The position numbers and the translations under genes were made by a program. DNA of 64,000 nt from DATGJX01 sp963830545 (GTDB lineage Bacteria; Vulcanimicrobiota; Vulcanimicrobiia; Vulcanimicrobiales; Vulcanimicrobiaceae): contig CAWHMK010000001.1 in NCBI GenBank assembly GCA_963830545.1, forward strand, positions 62,001 to 126,000, in the 5' to 3' direction. Below the pieces are notes generated by a model. That model ran no database searches and was not told the DNA's origin. It saw nothing but the letters and a program-made list of their open reading frames with translations. Numbering within the stretch: the first letter of the stretch is position 1; the number at the start of each line of letters is the position of its first letter. Shown in pieces: positions 37,611 through 46,002 of this stretch.

Positions 37611-40227
37611 CTATTCGTAGCGCAGTGCCGTTGCCGGCTGAACGCGCGCCGCGCGTCGTGCCGGAACCCAGGCGGCCAGAGCGATCGCACCCAGCAAAAA
37701 CACGGCCGCGGCGCCAAAGGTGAGCGGGTCGAGCGGCGCGGTTTGATATAACACTTGCGCGAGCGCGCGGGCCGCAAACGCACCGAGCACCGCACCCGCC
37801 GCAATTCCGGCTGCGCCCAGCAGCAGCACCTCGCGAATGACTCCGAACGCGATCGCGGACCCTTGCGCGCCGAGCGAGCGCCGCACGCCGAACTCGTGCG
37901 TGCGCCGCTCCACTCCATATGCAACGACGCCGTATACGCCGGCGAGTGCCAACAGCAGTGCGATTCCGGCAAGCCCGACGAAGATCGCCGCGGATATTCT
38001 CGTCGTGAAATCGTCGAAGGACCGAAGCACGGCGAAGCGTGAGATAATCTGCGGAGGCGGGAGCAGCGGATCGTATACGCGAGAGCACGCAATCGAGATC
38101 GCTTCCAAGCCGTGGATCTCCGGCTATCGTTCTGCACGACGAGCACGCCCGGAAACGTCACCTGCGAAAATGGGACATACACTTCCGGGTTGGGAGCGGA
38201 CGAGAGCGAATGACGCACGTCGCCAGCGATACCCACGATGCGCCGCAGCGGGAAATCCGCCGCCGCTGCTCTCACCGACCGATACGTACTCGTTCAGCGC
38301 TTCGCTCACGCTCCCGAAGTGCCGTCTTGCGAACGATGCGCCGACGATAGCGACGGGCTGGGAATCGCTCGCATCCGCAGCCCCGAAATCACGCCCTACG
38401 AGAGCGGAATGCCGAGCGTTTTGAAAAACGACGGCATAACGCTGTTGAACTGTACGTACTGATCCGGCCCGCTGCCGGTTTCGATTCAAAATGCTTGATG
38501 CAATGAGTAATTCGTATTCGACTGGCTGCCGAGCCCGGCAGTGAGCGCCTCGGCCGCGCCCGCCACGCCGGGAAGCGCGCGAACGCTATCGCGAAACGAG
38601 CATAAAATTGCCGGATTTGCCGATTGCTCGCGTACCGCGGACGCCGGCAAGTCGATCTGCACCGCATAGACATTCGCTTCGCGGAATCCGACGGGCGTGC
38701 GCTCGAGGCGTACGAAACTCTGCAGCAGCAGAACGGCGATGCAAAGCACCGCAAACGCGAGAACGATTTCGGACGCGGCGAATACGGTGCGAAGACGGGC
38801 GGTGCGAAGCGCCCCGCCGCCGCGTCCACTCGCGTTCAACGCACCCGCGAACTCCCTTCCATGCGCGTAGACCGGCACGATCGCCGTCCCAATGGTGAAA
38901 AGCACCGTGACGGCGACGCCGTAGGCAAGGACTGGCAAGTTCAATCCGACGCGGTTCCATCCGGCACCGTCACGTCCATCCCATATGCCTGGCCGAGTGC
39001 GGCAAGAAATCCGCCAATCGCGTGCAAAACCGCGACGGCAAGCGCGATCCCCAGGATTAGACTGAGTATCGTCACGAGCGCCATCTCTACGGTGAGCCGC
39101 TGCGCTAAGCGTTTGCGCGTCGCACCGAGTGCGGAACGCACGACCAGCGAACGATCGCGTGCCGCAGCACGCACCAACAGCAAATTTGCGATGTTCGCCG
39201 CCGCTATCAGCAGCACGAGAATTGCCGCACCGTACGACATGACGACGATCGTTCGCATCGGCGCTACGAGCACGTCGGCGAGCGAGCGGACGCGAACGCC
39301 GCGATGCGCGTCGAACTGTGGATACTGCCGCGCCAGCTGCGCGGCGATGCGGGAAAGATCTGCTTGCGCCTGCCCCCACGATACTCCGGACCGAAGCAGC
39401 CCGATCGCAAAGAACGAGTAGTGTCCGCGCCAGCTCGTTGGGTTGTCTCGAGGATCGATCAGCAGCCAGTAGTCCGAACTCGCGACGAAGCCGGGTCCGG
39501 GATTTCGCAAATACGGCGGTGCAACGCCGACGATCGCGTACACGCGGCCGTCAATGGTGACGCGCCGGCCAACACCGACGCGGAAGCGCCGGAACCGGCT
39601 GCGCCACAAAGCATCCGAAATAACGATGCGCAGTTTACCGAGATCGGCTCGCGAAAGGAGCCGTCCGAGTTCGGGCTGCGCACCGAGTATCGTGAAGTAG
39701 TCTGCGCCCGTGTACCAGCCTTGCAGTTCCACGGGCCGTCCCCTACCGGTCAGCGCCCCTTGCGCCTGCGTTTCCACGGAGATCGCCTCGAAGGTGCGGC
39801 TGCGCTGCGCGTAGTCTTGTGCATCCGGATAGTCGATGTTCGTTTGATCTTCGCCCCGCGCAACGCTCGTTATAAAGGCCAAACGAGCACCGTGGGGATA
39901 CGGGAGCGGATCGATCAGTACGCCTTTGAGAACGCTGAACGCGGTCAGGTTTGCAGCGATAGCCAGTGCGATCGTCAGCGTTGCGATGGTAACGAACAGC
40001 GGTGCCTTCGCCAAAACGCGCGCAGCGTACGCCACGTCGCGCCAAACATTTTCTGCGTGCAAGCGCATTCCGGTCCAGGCGACGTTCAGGCACGTGAGCG
40101 TGAGGGGCAGCGGTGCGCTGCGGTCGCGATCGAGGTCGGCCGCGAGATCGTCCGCGAAGCGCCGGCGAAACTCCGAGGGGCAGAACAGCAATGAGAGACG
40201 CAGAAGCGGATGAACGGAGCGCATCAT
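37611..40227 (-). pseudogene. MacB/FtsX-like ABC permease, broken by at least five lesions
   Basis: Continuous protein similarity to the large MacB-like permease family (about 870 residues) runs through several frames. The first 428 residues are intact: a short helical N-terminus, VAYAARVLAKAPLFVTIATLTI with the first helix, the MacB-PCD periplasmic domain, then three helices with IAAANIANLLLVRAAARDRS. The frame then breaks near 38945; later pieces include VLAYGVAVTVLFTIGTAIV, a TGA at 38486-38488, RDFGAADASDSQPVAIVGASF, RIVGIAGDVRHSL and the final FtsX domain ending RVQPATALRYE. Four indels plus one in-frame TGA exceed the local error rate, so decay is possible. It overlaps the second PadR stop by 4 bases. 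Confidence 0.7.
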
Positions 40228-40562
40228 ACGAGCCGCCCGGCGGGAAGCAGCCGCCGCGCGCGAGCGACGCGCACGAGCGATTCCAAGCGCTCCGATTCCG
40301 CGATGGCTGCGCGGCGCCCCCGCGGCGCGAGCCGGTAGTACCGGCGCCGCTCGTCAACTTCGTCGCCGTCCGTTTCGACGATCCATCCGTCCGCCGCCAT
40401 CTCCTTGAGCAAACGGTACAAGGTGCCGGCCAGGAGGCGGACAGCGCCGCCCGTGGCTTCTTCGACCTCTTTGATGATGCTGTAACCATGACGATCGCCG
40501 TCTGCGAGCGCGAGCAAAATGTGGTACGCCGGAACGCTGAGCACGTGGGCGGTCTGCGCCAT
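40224..40562 (-). CDS. PadR-family transcriptional regulator (second copy)
   Basis: A 112-residue PadR protein: YHILLALADGDRHGYSIIKEV, VRLLAGTLYRLLKEM and RRYYRLAPRGRRAAIAES. It is related to the first copy at 37181-37534 (shared ILLALADGxRHGYSIxKEV), pointing to duplication. Its TGA overlaps the permease ATG (ATGA at 40224-40227), so it probably controls that gene. Two dyads lie directly upstream of its start, and a divergent gap of 149 bases separates it from the thioredoxin-like gene. Confidence 0.88.
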   Translation of the reverse strand: MAQTAHVLSVPAYHILLALADGDRHGYSIIKEVEEATGGAVRLLAGTLYRLLKEMAADGWIVETDGDEVDERRRYYRLAPRGRRAAIAESERLESLVRVARARRLLPAGRLV

Positions 40563-40566
40563 ACAA

Positions 40567-40601
40567 TATATTCCTCAAGAATATAGTTTGAGTAACTATA
40601 T
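40567..40601. promoter_or_regulatory. Two overlapping dyads, candidate PadR operators
   Basis: TATATTC-ctcaa-GAATATA (40567-40585) and ATATAGTT-tgagt-AACTATAT (40581-40601) are perfect inverted repeats of 7 and 8 bp with 5-base centres, sharing 5 bases. They lie 4 bases upstream of the second PadR start in an AT-rich patch that probably also holds the promoter. Confidence 0.6.
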
Positions 40602-40711
40602 CCTGGAGATGGCGCTCCGTCAAGCGCGGCGGCCGCGGGGTCGTCCGCCTGCTTCGCTTCCGCCCTAGCTGCGGTATGTTTTCTTTGAACAACATTGAAG
40701 CGGAGGATTCT

Positions 40712-41299
40712 ATGCAAACGCTCGCGTCGGTTCCATGGCAGCAGGATTACGATAGCGCGCTCGAGCGCGCGAAGGCGAGCAGAAGTTCGTCTTACTGGAC
40801 GTCTTCAACCCGGGTTGAGGCGGATGCCAAGCGCTGGATGCCGTGACGTATCCGCAAGCCCCCGTCGTACAACTGATCGACCGGTATACTGTTCCGCTGC
40901 AAGTGGACAACAGCAGCAGCGCCAACAACCAGCTGCTGCATCGCATTCACCACATTTGGACGCCCGACGTGCGCGTCTTGGACGCAAACGGCTTCGAAAT
41001 GTATCGCTGGGACGGTTTCCTGCCGCCGCCGGAGTTCATGGCGCGATTCGAATGCGGAATTGCCATGGCATACCTGCGGTTGAAACGGTTCGAGAAAGCG
41101 GAAGCGCTGTATGTGGACGTGCTCAGACGGTTCTCCACGACGTATGCCGCTCCCGAGGCGCAATATTACTTGGGCGTAGTGCGTTACCGGAACGATCCGG
41201 ATAGCGACGAGCTCTCGGCGCAGTGGACGCAGGCTGCGTTCGCGTTATCCGTCGAGCGAATACCGGATGAAGCAATCGTTCAAGGAACTGCCCGGCTAA
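40712..41299 (+). CDS. Thioredoxin-like protein with in-frame TGA in the CxxC motif; frameshifted
   Basis: About 195 residues when repaired. ATG at 40712 has GGAGG 5 bases upstream. The N-terminus WQQDYDSALERAKA is followed, after restoring one missing base near 40777, by EQKFVLLDVFNPG-(TGA)-GGCQALDAVTYP, where the TGA (40816-40818) takes the first Cys place of a CxxC redox motif. The rest shows a thioredoxin-fold end and a TPR-like helix pair (AYLRLKRFEKAEALYVDVLR), and after removing an extra G near 41233 ends SRYPSSEYRMKQSFKELPG. TGA may be selenocysteine or a TGC miscall. It probably reduces thiols; partner unknown. It overlaps the convergent regulator stop by 4 bases. Confidence 0.65.
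40835..40854 (+). promoter_or_regulatory. Candidate bacterial SECIS hairpin
   Basis: Starting 16 bases after the TGA, seven consecutive pairs (two of them G-U) close a 6-base loop CGUGAC with GU 24 bases from the TGA. Bacterial SECIS elements are stem-loops just downstream of the UGA with GU in the apical loop. The stem is short and partly wobble, so this is suggestive only. Confidence 0.4.
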
Positions 41300-44157
41300 A
41301 GCGCGCCGACGAGCCGTTTGATGGAGTCGGACGGCTCGCACTGCAGTTCGGCGAGCAGCGTGTCGCGGTATTGCCGGTACTGGCGCATGGCGGCGCCGCG
41401 ATCGCCGCCGGCAAGATGCGCCGTGATTGCTATTTGACGCGCCGCCTCATCGCATGGATCGTACTCGATCATGTCCTGAGCGAGTTGGAGGGCCCGCGCC
41501 GTGCTGCCGTGACTCAGTGCGTCGCTCGCCAAACGCTGTGCGACCTCCAAACGCAACTCGCTGATGCGCCGCTCCGTCGGTTCGAACCAGTCCCACTGCT
41601 GCATGCGTTCGGGCCGGCGGCAGCACAGCTTTTGGTAGAGGAGTTCGAGCAGATTCCGTTCGGTATCGGCAAGCGCGGGACGCGCACGCAGCGTCGACAC
41701 GGCGCGATCGATTTCCCACAGATCGACGCGCACGTCGTCGTGCAGCGCATACCCCTCTTTGCTGCGCACGATCGCCTGATCGCTTCCCAAATGCTGGCGC
41801 AGACGATGCAGGCACACCGAGAGCGAATTTCGGGCCGCATAATCGTCGAGTTCGGGCCAAAGCAAATCCGCCAACCGCGCCCGCGGAACGGTTTCACGCC
41901 GCAGCGCAAGCGCCACGAGCAGCGCGAGTTCGCGCTCCGACAGCGAAACCGAACGTCCGGAACAGAGAACCGAACCATCCGTGAGCCCAACCTCCAGCAA
42001 CGGCACACGTTCTCCGCGTTCCCGGCGCAGCCGCTTCATGAAGCCGCCGAGCATTCCCACATCGGACTCGCGTCTGCAGATCGCTTCGACGGCGGCAACG
42101 AGCGCATCGGAACCGCTGCGCCTCGCGCGTTCCAGCGCAGATCCGACGTGTTCGTCGAAATGCATCTCTTCGTAGACGGCCAGCGTGACGAACGACAGAC
42201 ATTCGATGAACGGCGCGCTGTATTGCGTCGCGGCGGTTATTGCGGCTTTCGCGTGCTTTATCGCTTGCGCGCTCTGCTGCGAATTCGCTGCCGCGATCAG
42301 ACGGCCGCATGCGACCCATTTCAGCAAATCCGCGTCAGCGGGTTCATCGCTTCGGCCTCGCGCCGAAGCCGTGAAGAACGCGAATCCTCGCACGCCGTTG
42401 CGGACGACGATCTCCTCGAGCTCTGCGCCGAAACGCATGAATGCGGGGTCGTCGTCGGTCAGCCAAGCGCCGAAGACCCGCTCCGCCAAGTCGAGCGCGA
42501 CGAAGTTGTGCAGCCCGGAGCGTCTCGCACTCTCGAGCGCGCGATCGACGAACTGCCGCCCCAGAGCGAACTCACCGCGAACGCGCGCAATGTCCGAACC
42601 GAGCGCGAGCAGTGTGCCGGACGCCATGATGTCCATACCGCCGACCAGGGGCAGCGCCATGGTCAGGTCGCGCTCGGCGCGATCGAGTTCGCCGGTCCGC
42701 GCGCGCATCAAGCCGACCAGGTAAAACAGATACCCTTCGAAGTAGTTTTGCGGTTCCTCGCCGATGCCGTTCTCCGCCGCGAACCGCTCGATCATGTCTT
42801 TGGCTTCGTCGAGCAGACCGATGAAGCTCATGAATAAGACACGAAAGACCAAGATGTAATAACGCTCGAATTGCGTGACGTCGGGCGAGAGCGTTCGCCA
42901 TAGCGACTCGGCTTCGTCCAGCAGCTCCTCGGTGTCGACACAGAACACGCGCAGCAGCGCCGTTACCGCCCAGAGTCGCGGGTATCGCTGCACCAGCGAT
43001 CGATCGAGCGAGGAAAGGATCCGCGCATACTGCATCGACGGCGCGTGATCGCGAATCACCTCATGCTGCCCGAGAGCAAACGCCGCCGCGCCTTGATCGC
43101 CGCGTGCGAGATGCAGCTCGGCCGCGCGCTGATAGCGTTTTTCCTGAGCGTGCGACTGTGCCGCGCGCTGCAGCACCTCCGAACGCTTCTCTTCGTGATG
43201 CTCGAGGAGCAGCGAGGCAAGCAGGGGATGCACGTGAAACATGCCATCCGCGGTACGCGTCAGAAACGGCGACTCTTTTGCGAAATCGGCGAGTGCGCGT
43301 ACGGCTGAATCGTCCGTGAGCGCCGCCTGCAAGTCCTCGACCTTGGCATGCGGAACGCACGCGCAGACGAACAGCGCCTCCACGAGGCTCGGGTCCAGCG
43401 ACGCCAATACCTGATCGGCCAGGTAGTCGTGCAGCTCTTCAAAAGCGACGTCGTCGAGAGTCTCGAGCAAAGACTCAATGCGCCCCTCGTTGGCGAAACG
43501 CTTGAGCAGAAAAACCGCGATCGGCCAGCCTTGCGAGAGCTGCGGATGATCCGTGAAAGCAGAACCGGATCGTCCGCGTCACTTCGAAAGAGCGAAGCGA
43601 TCTCCACGCGGTTGAATGCGAGCTGGTCGGCGCGCAGGGTGAGAATTTCGTGCGGCGGGGCGAATCGGGTCAAGTGCACCCGAAGGCTTTCACGCGTGCA
43701 GATGACGACGCACCGCCCCTCCGGACGCTGCGTGAGCAGACGCGCGAAGAACTCCCGAGCGGACGGATTTCGCGCGATGTGCTCCGCGTTTTCGAAGACG
43801 AAAGTCGTCTGATCGGCAGACGTCTTCCACGCCTCGAGAACGAGATTGACGCGCTCGGCCACGCTCATTCCGCCGTCTCCGAGCATCAGTTCGCGCTGGG
43901 TAAGCGTTTGAGTGCGCGACGGGGTCTCTGCCGCCAGTGCAGGCACGACCCGGCGGGCGAGGTCCAGGTCATCCAGGATGCCGGCGGCATCGCATACCGC
44001 CGTGCCCTGCCGCCCTGCCACGAGTCTGACGCGCGAGCGTGGATTTACCGAATCCGGCGGGAGCAATGAGTGCCAGTATCCGCGGCTGGACGCGCTCGAA
44101 GCGCTCCAACAGCGAATCGCGCCGGATCTCGTGGAGCCCGCCGGTCACAATGGCCAT
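41296..44157 (-). CDS. Large ATPase-TPR-winged helix/BTAD regulator; two frameshifts
   Basis: About 950 residues. The N-terminal ATPase has P-loop ALIAPAGFGKSTLARQ and FVFENAEHIARN (Walker B-like); then LSQGWPIAVFLLKRFA as in MalT-type proteins; TPR-like helices in the middle (about 330-690); a winged helix near 715 (LSERELALLVALALRRETVP, LADLLWPELDD) and a BTAD domain ending SIKRLVGAL. BTAD/SARP proteins bind direct repeats and activate transcription. Single-base errors at about 44025 (extra base after the P-loop) and 43550 (missing base before GWPIAV) break the frame. TGTAAG repeats just upstream are candidate binding sites. Target genes are not evident. Confidence 0.82.
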
Positions 44158-44195
44158 TGCGTACTAGTACGACACTACCAGCGTCTACGACTTCT

Positions 44196-44228
44196 CTTAC
44201 ATTGTAAGGCGTGTAAGCGGATTGTAAG
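44196..44228. promoter_or_regulatory. TGTAAG direct repeats, candidate regulator site
   Basis: CTTACATTGTAAG is a perfect palindrome (44196-44208), and TGTAAG recurs at 44212 and 44223, giving three direct copies 9 and 11 bases apart, about one helical turn. CCGTAAGG near 44243 may be a fourth. BTAD/SARP proteins bind such short direct repeats. The array lies between the BTAD regulator (minus) and the LuxR-type gene (plus). Confidence 0.5.
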
Positions 44229-44362
44229 ACCGGACCCATGGGCCGTAAGGCTCAGGAAAATTCGTCCAGGTACTCTTTTTCTATCCCTCTTCGCAAGCGC
44301 GGCTTTCGAACGAGGTTAGGAGCCGTTATCAGCGGCCCTCGGACTTATGGGGAGACCACGGA

Positions 44363-44950
44363 ATGGCCTTACTACAAGAGACTGCGGCGGCCCGCGTTAT
44401 GGTCGTCGGCAGGGACCCAATCGTAACACGGACGCTCACCCGATTACTCAATTTGGACGAAGGCATCGAGGTGCTCGCCGAGTCGCCTTCGATCGGAACG
44501 GCAGCGCTCGCGGAGCTGCGGCCGGACGTCGTCATCTTGGACGAGCCGGCGCACAGCCTCCAGGCCGCGCACGCTCGCGAGCTGCTCGAAGCCTTTTCGC
44601 CGGACAGCGCCTTATGCGTGCTCGAGGCGCTGCGCGATCTCACCATCCGCGAAGTGCTCGAAACCGTGCGGCACCTCGCTCCCGTGCAAGGCTTGCCGCG
44701 CGCCCAGGGCAATGGTCATCTTCGCTTCCCGGCGGTTTCGGAAGAACGCGACGCACTTGCGTCACTTTCGGAACGCGAACTGCAAGTCGTTCGTCTGGTG
44801 GCCGAAGGTCTCTCCAATAAAGAGATCAGCTCGCGGCTCACGCTCAGCGACAAAACGGTGAAGAACCACATCTCGCACATTCTTGCGAAGATGGGATTGA
44901 CCGCACGCACGCAAGTTGCGGTTTACGCGATTCGCGCAGGCGCCGTGTAA
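44363..44950 (+). CDS. LuxR-family response regulator with atypical receiver
   Basis: A 195-residue NarL-type protein. The receiver-like half (about 10-115) keeps an Asp in PDVVILDEPAHS but lacks the usual Asp pair, the Thr and the Lys, so normal phosphotransfer is doubtful. The C-terminal LuxR domain is standard: LASLSERELQVVRLVAEGLSN then LTLSDKTVKNHISHILAKMGL. It is transcribed away from the BTAD regulator, with the TGTAAG array between them, and followed by a strong terminator, so it is a single-gene unit. No sensor kinase is adjacent. Confidence 0.87.
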   Translation: MALLQETAAARVMVVGRDPIVTRTLTRLLNLDEGIEVLAESPSIGTAALAELRPDVVILDEPAHSLQAAHARELLEAFSPDSALCVLEALRDLTIREVLETVRHLAPVQGLPRAQGNGHLRFPAVSEERDALASLSERELQVVRLVAEGLSNKEISSRLTLSDKTVKNHISHILAKMGLTARTQVAVYAIRAGAV

Positions 44951-44972
44951 CTTTCTCCAAGGGTGCAGCAGC

Positions 44973-45008
44973 AAAACGCCCGGCACTGTTGACGGCGCCG
45001 GGCGTTTT
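44973..45008 (+). terminator. Rho-independent terminator of the LuxR-type gene
   Basis: AAAACGCCCGGC and GCCGGGCGTTTT form a perfect 12-bp stem with a 12-base loop, followed by a T run. It begins 23 bases after the LuxR-type regulator stop. Confidence 0.9.
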
Positions 45009-45064
45009 TGCGCCCGAGCGGCCAGGCAGGTTTCATAAAATAGGCTGACGGGAATTTCCCAGGC

Positions 45065-45937
45065 ATGCGTGACGCTCGACCAAACTGGCCGAATGGCATC
45101 GGCCTATTGCTGATCCACGTGGGTGCAATCGGGGTGTTCTTGCCCTTCTTCTTTTCGTGGTGGGCCGTTCTGGTTGCTGCAATTCTCGCGTATGCCACGG
45201 GCGCTTGGGGCGTCACGCTCTGCTATCACCGCACGCTCGCGCACCGCAGCGTCCGGCTGCGCAAGGCCGTGGAATACACAACGGCCGTTTTGGGCTCGCT
45301 CGCGTTTCAAGGCGATCCCATTTCGTGGGTCGCGACCCATCGCGTGCATCACGCCAATTCGGATCAGCAAGGCGATCCGCACAGCACGAGACTCGGGTTC
45401 AGTTGGGCGCACGTCGCGTGGCTGTTCAAACCGAATCCCAACATCCCGCGCAGCGCCGAAGAGTACCGCAAGTACTGTCCCGATTTATGGAACGAACCAT
45501 TTTACCGCGGACTGCACCATCTCCATCTTCCGATGCAGATCGCGCTTGCGGGTTTGCTTTTCGCGTTCGGAGGCTGGCCGTTCGTGATATGGGGCATCTT
45601 CGGCCGCTTGGTTTTCGCCTATCACACGACGTGGCTGGTCAACAGCGCTACGCACATGTTCGGGTACCGCACCTTCAAAACGACGGATCGCTCCACCAAC
45701 TCGTGGTGGGTCGCGCTCCTCTCGTTCGGTGAGGGCTGGCACAACAATCATCACGCGTTTCCGTATTCTGCCCGTCACGGCATTGCGTGGTACGAGATCG
45801 ACATGACCTGGTGGGCGATCCGGTTGCTTTGGCTGCTGCGGCTGGCCGACAAGGTTCGCGTGCCGAGCCGCGCCATTCAGGAACGCTTCCGTCTACCGGT
45901 TGCCCAAAGAAGCGTTCGTATAGTCGCGCCCCGCTGA
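45065..45937 (+). CDS. Acyl-CoA/acyl-lipid delta-9-type fatty acid desaturase
   Basis: A 290-residue membrane desaturase. Three His boxes give the di-iron site: HRTLAH (about residue 56), HRVHH (about 93) and HNNHH (about 228), with WVNSATHMFGYRTF-like context (WLVNSATHMFGYR) between. Two hydrophobic hairpins surround them. Such enzymes insert a double bond into saturated acyl chains using O2 and electrons from a ferredoxin or cytochrome partner, so they tune membrane fluidity. The start at 45065 follows the terminator by 56 bases; no clear ribosome site precedes it. The gene is followed by TamB after 65 bases. Confidence 0.9.
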   Translation: MRDARPNWPNGIGLLLIHVGAIGVFLPFFFSWWAVLVAAILAYATGAWGVTLCYHRTLAHRSVRLRKAVEYTTAVLGSLAFQGDPISWVATHRVHHANSDQQGDPHSTRLGFSWAHVAWLFKPNPNIPRSAEEYRKYCPDLWNEPFYRGLHHLHLPMQIALAGLLFAFGGWPFVIWGIFGRLVFAYHTTWLVNSATHMFGYRTFKTTDRSTNSWWVALLSFGEGWHNNHHAFPYSARHGIAWYEIDMTWWAIRLLWLLRLADKVRVPSRAIQERFRLPVAQRSVRIVAPR

Positions 45938-46002
45938 CGCGTGGACCCTCACCACCAGCGCCCGTAGGCGCACCTGAGCTCGGATGTGGGGATAAAGTCC
46001 CC

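Noticed and set aside
38486..38488. In-frame TGA in the MacB-like permease as another selenocysteine
   Set aside because: It is not next to a redox motif, no hairpin was seen and the gene already has several frameshifts, so decay or error is more likely.
40843..42837. A 664-residue plus-strand frame running from the thioredoxin-like gene across the BTAD regulator
   Set aside because: It is a chimera: the first part is the thioredoxin-like gene after its TGA, and the rest is the antisense of the regulator, joined by a frameshift near 41233.
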